A DNA stretch of 64,000 nucleotides. Origin: CAVUAA01 sp963739345. GTDB lineage: Bacteria > Chlamydiota > Chlamydiia > Chlamydiales > JAFEGQ01. Made by a program: the position numbers and the translations under genes. The stretch covers positions 868,001 through 932,000 of the forward strand of contig CAVUAA010000001.1 of NCBI GenBank assembly GCA_963739345.1, written 5' to 3'. Numbering within the stretch: the first letter of the stretch is position 1; each line of letters opens with the position of its first letter. This document shows positions 1-8,166 of this stretch, in pieces. Below the pieces are notes generated by a model. That model worked only from the letters and a program-made list of their open reading frames with translations, was not told the origin of the DNA and did not search any database.

Positions 1-18
1 AGAATCAGAAACAATCGC

Positions 19-156
19 TTAAACATGGGAGTTGATGCTACCCAGACGTAAAGATTGTAGCAAGCTCGAGGCAGCCTCACTATGAGATATCCCGATGAGG
101 TTCCCAGCCGGATCGTAGGAATACGTGACATCGAAGGCCAAGATTGAAGCTAGCAT
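19..156 (-). pseudogene. Orphan YD-repeat (RHS) fragment
   Basis: A 45-codon open frame on the minus strand contains VTYSYDPAGNLIGI, a clear YD-repeat signature of RHS proteins, and ends in TAA at 19-21. It lies directly after the ftsQ stop (160-162) in the same frame: TAG, one codon, then ATG at 156. Nothing else of an RHS gene surrounds it. It is most simply a remnant left by recombination with an RHS gene such as the one at 13.2-18.0 kb. It is not expected to be functional by itself, and whether it is translated is unknown. Confidence 0.6.
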
Positions 157-159
157 CGA

Positions 160-939
160 CTACCTATCGGCCGATGAACCCATCCCAGTAGTGTTTGAGA
201 TGTTGTCCGAGAGGTAAGCGAGCTGCGGAATGCGCAGGTCGATGACGTGGTTTCCTTCTAGCGGACAGAGCTTCTTGTAGTTGGCAAGCGCCTGCTTAAC
301 GTTACGAGGGGGCAATCTAAGGATGTGCTGGTTGGGGGGCGCGCCGATAATCATGACAATCTGTCGCTGGCCGCTGCTCTCGGCCCCCATCTGGGCGGTG
401 TCAATCCGCGTAATAGGTAACGAGGGATCGAGAAGAGTGAGGGCGTAACGAAGCGATTCGGTGGTGATTTCAGCGAGATAGAGATCTGGAAGTTGACCGT
501 GTGAAAAGGTGAGCGGGAGGGTGTTTCCGTCGCGGTCAATGCCGTAGCCTGGAAGTTCGGGAAGAGCGGCGATAGGCTCGCGGGGAGTGTAGTCGATGTA
601 GAGGCCGGAGGGGTGGGCCCGGTCGACGTGGGCCGAGGCGATCAGCTCCGAGGAAATAAGTCGCTTTTCGAGCGCGCGGGGATTAAGGGCATAGAGGTTG
701 TCGGTAGCGCTCACTCCCATGAGATGAGCAAGCACGGGCGTGGGAAGTTCGATCGCCCCCCTGCTGTGCGGATAGAGAGTAGTGAGAAGAAACCGCTCGT
801 TGAAGTGGCGCTGCCGCTCCCAATGCTTGTAGTAGAGCCAGCCGGTTGTGGCCGAGCCGGAAACCAATAGTGTCGATCCAAAGATCATCAGCAGAGAGAG
901 ATAGAGAGGAAGCTTACGTTTGCGCATAGCGAAGAGCAT
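160..939 (-). CDS. ftsQ: Cell division protein FtsQ/DivIB-like
   Basis: FtsQ is a bitopic membrane protein that links early and late division proteins. This 259-residue product has a short basic N-terminus, one membrane segment at about residues 12-35, a POTRA-like stretch (ALEKRLISSELIASAHVDR, about 88-106) followed by YTPREPIAALPE, and the family's late DLRIPQLAYL motif near the C-terminus. It is the last intact gene of the mur/fts operon and its start lies inside the end of murC-ddl. GTG/ATG choice is open: a second in-frame ATG at 927 gives a 14-bp overlap instead of 26. Chlamydiae keep FtsQ although they lack FtsZ. Sequence similarity in this family is weak, so the call leans on position. 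Confidence 0.75.
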   Translation of the reverse strand: MLFAMRKRKLPLYLSLLMIFGSTLLVSGSATTGWLYYKHWERQRHFNERFLLTTLYPHSRGAIELPTPVLAHLMGVSATDNLYALNPRALEKRLISSELIASAHVDRAHPSGLYIDYTPREPIAALPELPGYGIDRDGNTLPLTFSHGQLPDLYLAEITTESLRYALTLLDPSLPITRIDTAQMGAESSGQRQIVMIIGAPPNQHILRLPPRNVKQALANYKKLCPLEGNHVIDLRIPQLAYLSDNISNTTGMGSSADR

Positions 940-3082
940 GAATGATTAGGTGATCGACTAGCTCGGCATGAGGAATGCCAACGCGGGCGAGCGCTTGTGG
1001 GTAGGGACTGAACGGAGTGCAGCCGGGAAAGGGGTTGATCTCGTTAAGAATTGGATTCCCCTGCTCGTCGACGAACCAGTCGATCCGGCAGAGGCCGCGA
1101 CAGGCGAGGGCGGAGAAGAGCTGTTTGGAGAGTTGCTGCAGCTCAGCCGCGCACGGCAGATCGGGAGAAAAATCGACCGGGTTGCCGGTGGCAGTGTATT
1201 TCCCTTCAAAGGTGTGAACGTTGTCGCCGGCCAGTATCTCAAATGGCGGCGCGGCGAAGAGTTCCGTGGTCTCAAGAAGTGCCACTTCTACTTGACGGCC
1301 CCGGATCATCGGTTCAATGATCAGACGATCGTCGATGGCAAACACCTCTTCAATCGCCGCAAGGAGATCCTCCGCCCGATCGACCCGGATAACGCCAAAC
1401 GTGGAACCTTGATGGGCCGCTTTGACGAAGACCGGATAGGCCTCTACTTCAACCGATCCGTCCCAATACTTGCGACGAAGGTCGATAAACGGTGCAGTGG
1501 GAATGCCAAGCCCCTGTGCAACGTATTTGGTGAGCGCCTTGTCCATCGCGACTGCACCGGCGGCAATTCCACATCCCACATAGGGAACCTCGAGCGCCTC
1601 AAGGAGACCCGCGGCGGTTCCGTCCTCTCCGTGCGGCCCGTGCAAGCAGGGGATCACCACATCGGCCTTCTGAATCGCTTGCAGAGGCCACTCGCTCACA
1701 TCATATCGCTCAACCGAGTAGAGCTCTGCTCGCAAGTTTTTCTCAAAGAAATCGGCTGACATCTTTGAGACCTCACTCTCAAGCGATTTTCCTCCACAGA
1801 GCAGCGCTACTCTCAACGGCGCAGGTTCAAATGGCGTCGCCCAGCGGGTGATGTCGCCAGCGCCCATCATGACGACTACATCTGTCGGACGCACCTCTAT
1901 CGCCGAACGGTCGGGAGCGTAGCGGGCGGGCGGGTGGCGCGCAAGCAGCGCCTGCGCATCTACTCCTTCAATCGGTGCCTCTCCCGCACTGTAGACATCG
2001 GTGATGTACATCTCATCCGCCGCATCAAAGACAAACTGATCAAGACACTTTTGTAACCTGGAGTAGCGATGGGGTTGAAAAACAGCGATCAGCCTGCGCG
2101 GACCTATCGCAGCCCGAATCCCCTCCAACGTCGTCGCCACCTCAGTTGGATGATGAGCGTAGTCATCGATGACCAGCACGCCCCCCCTCTCCCCTTTCAC
2201 TTGGCACCGCCGTCCGACACCCGGAAATGAGGCCAACCCGCTTCGCACTGCCTCTTCATCAACACCAAGTGAGAGCGCAAGCGCCAATACACCCGCTCCG
2301 TTGAGCGCATTGTGCTCTCCCAACGCTTGAACCGTGACATCGGTGAACGCTTCTCCCTCAATCACCGCATCAAACGTCGTTGAAAATCCCTTCGCACGAA
2401 TGTTCTTTGCATTGTAGGAGGTCCCCTTCGGCTTTCGTTTGCTGAGCCATGCATCGTTTGCACACCAGAACAGTTTTTCGCTTTGCGCAAAAAACTGTTC
2501 ATAGGCCGCCCACATTGCCTTTTCATCGCCGTAGTGATCGAGATGATCGGCTTCCACTCCCGTCACAATCGCCGCATGCGGCCGATACTTAGTGAAAGTC
2601 CCATCGCTCTCATCCGCTTCTGCCACAAAGTACTTGCCAGTTCCATGCCGTCCGTTTCGCTCGAGCCCTGGCAGCACCCCCCCAATCGCAAAAGCGGGAT
2701 CTAACCCCGCCTCCATTAACACCCACGCCAGCATCGCCGACGTCGTCGTTTTCCCATGAGTGCCCGTCACCGCCAACACCTCAAACCCTTGCATCAGCTC
2801 ACACAAAAGATCGGCCCGATGCACCGTCCTGCACCCCAAAGCCTTCGCCTTTTGAAACTCGACATTGTCCGGCTGAACCGCTGAGCTATAGATGACAGTC
2901 GCACCCGCAACCAGCTGCTCCCCTGCTTGTGCCGTGTCGACAGCCGCCCCCTCTTTTCGCAGCGCCGTCACGAGTGCGCTGTCGCGCAGATCGCTCCCAC
3001 TCACCTCCATCTTCTGATCGAGCATCACCCTTGCGAGTGCGCTCATTCCAATGCCGCCGATGCCGATGAAGTGATAAGTCAT
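914..3082 (-). CDS. murC-ddl: UDP-MurNAc--L-alanine ligase / D-Ala-D-Ala ligase fusion
   Basis: This 722-residue protein joins two cytoplasmic peptidoglycan-precursor ligases. The MurC half (about 1-418) opens with the nucleotide-binding FIGIGGIGMSALA, carries the ATP loop GTHGKTTTSA (107-116), the ADESDGTF region and DDYAHHPTE (306-314). The Ddl half (about 422-722) begins LRVALLCGGKSLESEVSKMS, contains CLHGPHGEDGTAAGLLE and ends with the metal-binding NEINPFPGCTPFS (680-692). MurC adds the first L-alanine and Ddl makes the D-Ala-D-Ala dipeptide. This fusion is characteristic of Chlamydiae. Its ATG overlaps the murG stop by 4 bp (3079-3082), so the two are probably translationally coupled. 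Confidence 0.97.
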   Translation of the reverse strand: MTYHFIGIGGIGMSALARVMLDQKMEVSGSDLRDSALVTALRKEGAAVDTAQAGEQLVAGATVIYSSAVQPDNVEFQKAKALGCRTVHRADLLCELMQGFEVLAVTGTHGKTTTSAMLAWVLMEAGLDPAFAIGGVLPGLERNGRHGTGKYFVAEADESDGTFTKYRPHAAIVTGVEADHLDHYGDEKAMWAAYEQFFAQSEKLFWCANDAWLSKRKPKGTSYNAKNIRAKGFSTTFDAVIEGEAFTDVTVQALGEHNALNGAGVLALALSLGVDEEAVRSGLASFPGVGRRCQVKGERGGVLVIDDYAHHPTEVATTLEGIRAAIGPRRLIAVFQPHRYSRLQKCLDQFVFDAADEMYITDVYSAGEAPIEGVDAQALLARHPPARYAPDRSAIEVRPTDVVVMMGAGDITRWATPFEPAPLRVALLCGGKSLESEVSKMSADFFEKNLRAELYSVERYDVSEWPLQAIQKADVVIPCLHGPHGEDGTAAGLLEALEVPYVGCGIAAGAVAMDKALTKYVAQGLGIPTAPFIDLRRKYWDGSVEVEAYPVFVKAAHQGSTFGVIRVDRAEDLLAAIEEVFAIDDRLIIEPMIRGRQVEVALLETTELFAAPPFEILAGDNVHTFEGKYTATGNPVDFSPDLPCAAELQQLSKQLFSALACRGLCRIDWFVDEQGNPILNEINPFPGCTPFSPYPQALARVGIPHAELVDHLIIHALRYAQT

Positions 3083-4158
3083 GAATCCAATTCTAGGTGG
3101 TTGAGGATCGTGGTGTAAAGGTCGGTCTCTGGCTCGGGTGCGGAAGGAGGGTTTAGGGGGGTGTCGAGGGCGGCGAGAAGACGCTCTTCAGTGAGGTCTG
3201 TTTCGAGGATTTTGAGGGCGCCACCCCACGAGACTGCGCAGTCAGCATTGGCGTTTTGATGGTCGTCAGCTGCATGAGGGTAGGGAATGAGGATGGCCGA
3301 GATGCGGTAGGCGAGGTGCTCGGCGATGGAGGAGGCACCAGCGCGCATGATGACACGATCGGCAGCAGACCAGACGAGGGGCATGCGGGTTTCAAAGGGG
3401 ACGACGTGCGCAGGAAAAGGATAATGGGGAAGCGGGTTGCCGTGGCCGGTGAGGTGGATCACTTGGATGTTTGGGCGGGTAGAGAGGGCGGCGTGGGCGA
3501 TCTGATTCAGACGAACGGCTCCTTGCGAGCCGCCGAGGACGGCGATGGTGGTGCGGTCGGGTTCGAGGCCTAGGGCGATGCGGGCAGCTTGAGGGGTGTG
3601 GGATTCGATGGGGCGGAGGGGAAGGGGGATGTGGATCCCATTATCGATGGGAGTATTGGGAAACTGAACACCAGTGAAGAGGGCCCGTTTGGCGAAAAGG
3701 CGGTTGACAAGACCGGGAGTGGCATTCCCTTCGTGGAGAATGATGGGGGTGCGACCGAGGGTGGCAGCGAGAAGGACCGGGAATGTATGGAAGCTTCCAA
3801 ACCCAACCACCAGATCGGGTTTGAAGGACGAGAGAACTCCTAAGCTTTGGAGGGTGCCATTTGCAATGCGCAGAGGCTTGCGCGGGCGACCGGAGGGGAC
3901 CTCGACGAAACGGAACTCGCCGCGGGCAAAGAAGGGCTTGTCGGTTAGCCCGCCGGCGACAAAGAGAATTTCAGGGCTAGAGGGATGCGCCTGAAGCTGG
4001 CGTGCCAACGCCTGTGCGGGAATCAGATGCCCCCCAGTCCCCCCTGCTGTGATGACGATCCGAACAGCGACCGAGGGGTCAGGCCTGACAATTGGACATT
4101 TGCTGGCAAATGTCCAATTGTCAGGCCTGACCCCATCGCTGCTCTTCTTTTTTCCCAT
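3079..4158 (-). CDS. murG: UDP-GlcNAc:lipid-linked MurNAc-pentapeptide GlcNAc transferase, with repeat-encoded N-terminal insert
   Basis: MurG converts lipid I to lipid II at the inner face of the membrane. The glycine-rich GGTGGHLIPAQALA (39-52) and GGSQGAVRLNQIA mark this GT-B enzyme; ILHEGNATPGLVNR and RAGASSIAEHL are further family blocks. The ATG at 4158 has a strong GGAGGTGG ribosome site directly upstream. Residues 9-28 are encoded exactly by the 60-bp perfect palindrome at 4075-4134, after which normal MurG sequence starts at VRIVITAGG. No other ATG, GTG or TTG lies between the palindrome and that point, so the extension is either translated or initiation is unusual. The start lies inside the 3' end of ftsW. 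Confidence 0.93.
   Translation of the reverse strand: MGKKKSSDGVRPDNWTFASKCPIVRPDPSVAVRIVITAGGTGGHLIPAQALARQLQAHPSSPEILFVAGGLTDKPFFARGEFRFVEVPSGRPRKPLRIANGTLQSLGVLSSFKPDLVVGFGSFHTFPVLLAATLGRTPIILHEGNATPGLVNRLFAKRALFTGVQFPNTPIDNGIHIPLPLRPIESHTPQAARIALGLEPDRTTIAVLGGSQGAVRLNQIAHAALSTRPNIQVIHLTGHGNPLPHYPFPAHVVPFETRMPLVWSAADRVIMRAGASSIAEHLAYRISAILIPYPHAADDHQNANADCAVSWGGALKILETDLTEERLLAALDTPLNPPSAPEPETDLYTTILNHLELDS
4075..4134. repeat. Perfect 29-bp inverted repeat inside the ftsW/murG overlap
   Basis: Two 29-bp arms (4075-4103 and 4106-4134) are exact reverse complements separated by TG. The outer ends read GGGGTCAGGCCTGAC, which is itself partly palindromic and is shared with the larger inverted repeat at 25788-25914. 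The element is 60 bp, a multiple of three, so it keeps the murG frame open (20 codons) and at the same time supplies the ftsW TGA stop at 4121-4123. It resembles REP or MITE-like elements in form. No transposase is visible in the window. Confidence 0.9.
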
Positions 4159-5221
4159 CCACCTCCAAGATTAGCGCAAGGGCGATGATATTAGCCATGA
4201 GAGAGGAGCCCCCCTGGCTGAAAAAAGGAAGGTTGAGTCCTTTGGGGGGCATAATGCCGGAGACGACGCCAAGGTTGAGAAAGGCTTGAATGGCGATGAG
4301 GGAGGTAAGGGTAACGGCGAGATAGAACCCGGCGGGGTCGCGGGCGCGGCAGGCGATCCGGTAGCCGAGGAGGGCGAAGAACATGTAGAGGAGAATGAGG
4401 GCGAGGACGCCAACAAGGCCACTCTCTTCGGCGTAGACGGCCGCAATGTAGTCGTTCTGCGCTTCGGGCAAGTAGGTGAGCTTCTGCATGCTCTGGCCAA
4501 GGCCGCGCCCAAGGATGCCGCCGGCGCCAGCGGCGATTTTTGCTTGATGCGGTTGGTGCCCTTTGCCGAGCAGGTCAAGCTCGGGATGCATATAGACCTG
4601 CATCCGCTTCTGCACATAGGGAAGCTGCCAGGCGGCAAGAGCGCCAAGCAGCGCAAGGGCCACCATGGGAGCGAGCCAGTAGCGCCCCTTGACGCCGGTG
4701 ATGAGGCAGACGACCACAAGGGCGGAGGCGATGATGGCGGTGGTCCCGTTGTCGGGCTCGAGCATGATCAGGGCGAGTGGAACGGCGGCAAGAGCAGCAA
4801 AGCGAGCGAAACGAAGCCAAGTGAGCTCAGCACCAGCGAGGGTGTGGATGGCAAAGAGGGGAAGAAAGATCTTGACGAATTCGGAAGGTTGGACGGTGAG
4901 GCCGGCGGCGCCGATCCACCGCCTAGCGCCGTTACGGACGACGCCAATGCCAGGAACAAAGACGAGGGCGAGCAGGACGCAGAGGACGATCATGATCCCA
5001 AAGCTGTGATCAAGGAGGGTCCGGTAGCCGATGAAGCGGAGCAAGAGGCCGGCCCCTAGGCCGAGCAGCGCGTAGATCAACTGACGGGTGACGGCGGCGT
5101 GGGTACTCACCTTGAGATGACGATCGATGACGTCGGCCGACGAGGTATTGAACACCATCACCAAGCCGATCGCAAAGATGACCACTGCGCAGATGAGAAG
5201 GAGGTATCGACTCCTGATCAC
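4121..5221 (-). CDS. ftsW: Lipid II polymerase of the SEDS family, FtsW
   Basis: FtsW is a multi-pass membrane glycosyltransferase that polymerises septal peptidoglycan together with a class B penicillin-binding protein. The 366-residue protein is strongly hydrophobic, with about ten membrane segments. Family hallmarks are NGARRWI and QPSEFVKI near residues 100-120, LEPDNGTTAII, and the late GGSSLMANIIALALIL. Translation starts at GTG 5221, which overlaps the TAG of the LysM gene by one base. Its last four residues, WGQA, and the stop codon come from the palindrome at 4075-4134, so the native C-terminus has been altered slightly. A 38-bp overlap with murG suggests coupled translation. Confidence 0.95.
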   Translation of the reverse strand: MIRSRYLLLICAVVIFAIGLVMVFNTSSADVIDRHLKVSTHAAVTRQLIYALLGLGAGLLLRFIGYRTLLDHSFGIMIVLCVLLALVFVPGIGVVRNGARRWIGAAGLTVQPSEFVKIFLPLFAIHTLAGAELTWLRFARFAALAAVPLALIMLEPDNGTTAIIASALVVVCLITGVKGRYWLAPMVALALLGALAAWQLPYVQKRMQVYMHPELDLLGKGHQPHQAKIAAGAGGILGRGLGQSMQKLTYLPEAQNDYIAAVYAEESGLVGVLALILLYMFFALLGYRIACRARDPAGFYLAVTLTSLIAIQAFLNLGVVSGIMPPKGLNLPFFSQGGSSLMANIIALALILEVDGKKEEQRWGQA

Positions 5222-5874
5222 TAGCGGACGCGAATCTTGTCGCCGGGCTTCAATTTGCGAGCGGTGTTCTCATTGAGATCGTTCAGAGCAAGGAGCTCAT
5301 CGAGAGGAATCCGGTACTTCATCGCAATCGACCACGGGTTATCGCCGCTCCGAATGGTGTAAAAGTCAGCCTCTTTAGTCGCTACCTTCGCGGTGTCGGA
5401 GGAGATGCGTCGACGGCGGATGCCATCTTTCTTTGCCAATGGGACACGGAGCTTCTGTCCAATTTGGAGAACAGTCGACGAGAGGCTGTTCGCATCCATG
5501 ATCGATTCTACCGACGAGTCGTTGGCGCGGGCGATCTTGTCGAGTGAGTCTCCTTTCTTAACAGCCACCTCGACAAAATTGGGCTCTTCAATAACGGGAG
5601 CTGCTGTTTTAACGGCGGGGGTGGCAATGACGAGCGGCTCTGAAGCCTGCAGCTCGGCAAGCACCTGATCAACTTCATCGCCGACGACATAGCGCTTAGC
5701 GATGTCAGGCGCGGTCTTGACGGGGGCGCGCAACGTAACCGGCGGGGCGATCGGTTCGGCCTGAACCAGTGTTTGGCTTGTTCTCTTGTCCCCGCTCACT
5801 GCGGTAGCAAAGAGGACCACGAGGAGTCCCACATTGATCAGGACTGCAATAAGGATGGTGTCACGCCGACTCAT
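5221..5874 (-). CDS. nlpD: Membrane-anchored double-LysM protein (NlpD-like)
   Basis: This 217-residue protein has a basic start, one membrane anchor at about residues 6-26, a linker rich in Pro, Ala and Thr, and two LysM domains. The first spans about 106-150 (VKKGDSLDKIARAND to GQKLRVPL) and the second about 172-217 (YTIRSGDNPWSIAMKYRIP to GDKIRVR). LysM domains bind GlcNAc-containing glycans, so the protein probably holds or remodels septal peptidoglycan. No peptidase domain is present, which differs from the full NlpD/EnvC type. Its position between murD and ftsW is the same as CT759 in Chlamydia trachomatis. The name rests on synteny rather than on an enzyme domain. Confidence 0.88.
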   Translation of the reverse strand: MSRRDTILIAVLINVGLLVVLFATAVSGDKRTSQTLVQAEPIAPPVTLRAPVKTAPDIAKRYVVGDEVDQVLAELQASEPLVIATPAVKTAAPVIEEPNFVEVAVKKGDSLDKIARANDSSVESIMDANSLSSTVLQIGQKLRVPLAKKDGIRRRRISSDTAKVATKEADFYTIRSGDNPWSIAMKYRIPLDELLALNDLNENTARKLKPGDKIRVR

Positions 5875-5888
5875 GCTTTTTAGTCTCC

Positions 5889-7055
5889 TTATAACTGATT
5901 AACCAGCTCCCTAAATCTGTCTCCGCGAGCTGCATAATTCTCAAACATATCGAAGCTTGCGCAGCCCGGGCTGAGAAGCACAATCGTACCCGGTTCTGCC
6001 TTTTCCCGCGCACTTTCCACCGCCTCTTCGAATGTTTGGCAGTGAGAGAGCGAACAGTGACCGTCTAATGCACTTGCAATCTGCTCGGCAGCCTCACCAA
6101 TAATACAACAATGGGAGACTTTGTCGCTAAAGAGAGTCGCCCATCCGTCGTAGCTCTCCCCTTTTCCTCTGCCGCCGGCGATGAGAACGATGGGGCCTGG
6201 CAACCCTTCAACGGCACGTTTAGTCGCGGCGACGTTAGTCCCCTTGCTGTCGTTGATGAAGGTGATCCCACCTACCTCTCTCACTGATTCAAGGCGATGT
6301 GGGGGCTTTTTGAAGGTGTCCCACGCTTCGTCGAACACCTCAAGTCCCACCCCAAGCGCTTGGCAGAGTGCATAGGCCGCCAGCCCATTTTCGACGTCGG
6401 GACTCACTGTCTTGCTATAGCAGAGCGGATGAAACGTTTCGACAGCGGAGAGGTCAAACTGGGAGGCGAGTCCCTCTGGTGCGAACAGCGGCGCCCCTGG
6501 CTTAAGGGAGCTGGCAATGCGCAGCTTCGCCTTTGCATACGATTCAAGCGAGCCGTGACGATCGAGATGATCTGGAGTAATATTGAGGATGACAGCGGCA
6601 TCGAGTACTTTCGATTCGAGCGTTTCAAGCTGATAAGAGCTGAGCTCAATGACGGCGATCTCGTCATGCTCGAGATGGGAGACCCCTTCGGTAAGCGGAG
6701 TGCCGACGTTTCCAAGCGCCCGCGCCTTCTTGCCGGCCACTTTAAGTACATGTGTGACCAACAGCGTGGTGGTGGTCTTTCCGTTGGTGCCGGTGATGCC
6801 CACCGCCCGATTGGTAAGGTAGCGGCAGGCGAGCTCCACCTCACCGATCACTTCAATCCCCGCCTCCCTCGCCGCCCGCACCAGTCTGTGCGTAGGCGGC
6901 ACTCCCGGAGAGAGCACGGCCAACTCAAAGTTCATCTCTTGAGGCATCTCGGGAGCTGTCTTGTCGTCGAAACAGACCACGTCGTAGCCGTGCTCCTTCA
7001 AAAATCTTGCGGCGCTCTGGCCGCTAATTCCCATTCCGATGACTAGTGCTTTCAT
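5889..7055 (-). CDS. murD: UDP-MurNAc-L-Ala--D-Glu ligase
   Basis: MurD adds D-glutamate to UDP-MurNAc-L-alanine in the cytoplasm. At 388 residues it is somewhat short for the family. It has the N-terminal Rossmann-type GMGISGQSAARFL, the ATP loop GTNGKTTTT (89-97), LSSYQLET, NITPDHLDRHG, FINDSKGTN with the conserved lysine, and the C-terminal LLSPGCASFDMFENY. It lies 14 bp upstream of the LysM gene and 4 bp downstream of mraY in the operon. All motifs needed for activity appear intact. Confidence 0.97.
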   Translation of the reverse strand: MKALVIGMGISGQSAARFLKEHGYDVVCFDDKTAPEMPQEMNFELAVLSPGVPPTHRLVRAAREAGIEVIGEVELACRYLTNRAVGITGTNGKTTTTLLVTHVLKVAGKKARALGNVGTPLTEGVSHLEHDEIAVIELSSYQLETLESKVLDAAVILNITPDHLDRHGSLESYAKAKLRIASSLKPGAPLFAPEGLASQFDLSAVETFHPLCYSKTVSPDVENGLAAYALCQALGVGLEVFDEAWDTFKKPPHRLESVREVGGITFINDSKGTNVAATKRAVEGLPGPIVLIAGGRGKGESYDGWATLFSDKVSHCCIIGEAAEQIASALDGHCSLSHCQTFEEAVESAREKAEPGTIVLLSPGCASFDMFENYAARGDRFRELVNQL

Positions 7056-7059
7056 ATGC

Positions 7060-8166
7060 CTACTGAAATTTCAATGACGCTAGACCGACCATAGCTAATA
7101 CAAGCCCAACAATCCAGAAGCGGAGAACAACTTTTGTCTCCGGCCACCCTTTGTACTCAAAATGGTGGTGCAAAGGGGCGCACAGAAAAACTCTTTTGCC
7201 GCTGCGAAGCTTGTAGCTGCCCACCTGAATGATCACAGAAAGCGCTTCGATTACAAACACACACCCCACTAAACCGAGCAAAAACTCCCGACGCAAGAGA
7301 ACAGCCGAGACGCCAAGCACAGCCCCCAACGCAAGCGATCCGGTGTCCCCCATGAACACTTGGGCTGGGTAGCCATTGTACCATAAAAAGCCCACACAGC
7401 CCCCTACTAGGGCGGCGAGATAAATAGCCACCTCGCCACTCCCCTCCACATAGAGGATGTGAAGGTAGCGGGAGATCTCAAGGTTGTTGGAGAGGAAGGC
7501 GATGCCGGCGAAGGTGGCGCCAACCAAAACCAGCGCTCCGGCCGCCAACCCATCGAGCCCATCAGTCAGATTGACCGCATTCGAAGCACCGGTCACCACA
7601 AATGCTGTCCACAGGACAAAAACGACGCTTCCAAGCACCAACACCGGACTCTTGAAAAAGGGAAGGTAGAGGAGCCGGATGTAGGAGGGAAATTCAGAAA
7701 AGTTAAGGAGGTAGATGGCCAGAGCTGCGGCAAATAGCCCTTGAATGAGCAGCTTCTTCTTGCCGGCCAATCCTTTCGCGCTCCGCTCCCGCAACTTCAT
7801 CGCATCGTCGACAGCACCAAGCCCCCCCATGCAGATGGTGGTGAGTGCCAAAATCCATGTGAACGGACTGGTCAAATCCATCCACAACACCAGCGACACC
7901 AGCATCGACGCCAAAATCAGTAGACCGCCCATGGTAGGCGTGTCCTTCTTCTTCTTGTGGAGCTCGCCTAGCATCGGACACTCGTCCATCCGGATTGGCT
8001 GTCCGATCTTCAGCTCATAGAGTTTCTTGATAAAGCGGGGGCCAAGACCGATGCAGAGGATGAGAGCGGTGAGAGAGGCGAGCGCCATCCGGGTGGATGA
8101 GTAGAGGAAGGCACTCGGAACGTGCACCTCGAGCGACTCCAACCAGTGGATGACAAAAAAAATCAC
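7060..8166 (-). CDS. mraY: Phospho-MurNAc-pentapeptide transferase
   Basis: MraY transfers phospho-MurNAc-pentapeptide to undecaprenyl phosphate, forming lipid I. The start is placed at GTG 8166, which forms a GTGA overlap with the murF stop and gives 368 residues, the usual family size; the longer open frame upstream lies inside murF and is spurious. Conserved pieces are KKKKDTPTMGGLL, LGAVDDAMKL (aspartate-rich), ASNAVNLTDGLDGLA, VFMGDTGSLALGA and the C-terminal PLHHHFEYKGWPETKVVLRFWI. About ten membrane segments are visible. It is placed between murF and murD as in other Chlamydiae. Confidence 0.97.
   Translation of the reverse strand: MIFFVIHWLESLEVHVPSAFLYSSTRMALASLTALILCIGLGPRFIKKLYELKIGQPIRMDECPMLGELHKKKKDTPTMGGLLILASMLVSLVLWMDLTSPFTWILALTTICMGGLGAVDDAMKLRERSAKGLAGKKKLLIQGLFAAALAIYLLNFSEFPSYIRLLYLPFFKSPVLVLGSVVFVLWTAFVVTGASNAVNLTDGLDGLAAGALVLVGATFAGIAFLSNNLEISRYLHILYVEGSGEVAIYLAALVGGCVGFLWYNGYPAQVFMGDTGSLALGAVLGVSAVLLRREFLLGLVGCVFVIEALSVIIQVGSYKLRSGKRVFLCAPLHHHFEYKGWPETKVVLRFWIVGLVLAMVGLASLKFQ

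Noticed and set aside
968..1759. A 263-codon plus-strand frame opposite the Ddl half of murC-ddl
   Set aside because: Antisense shadow with no motif and no ribosome site; the minus-strand fusion has all catalytic motifs.
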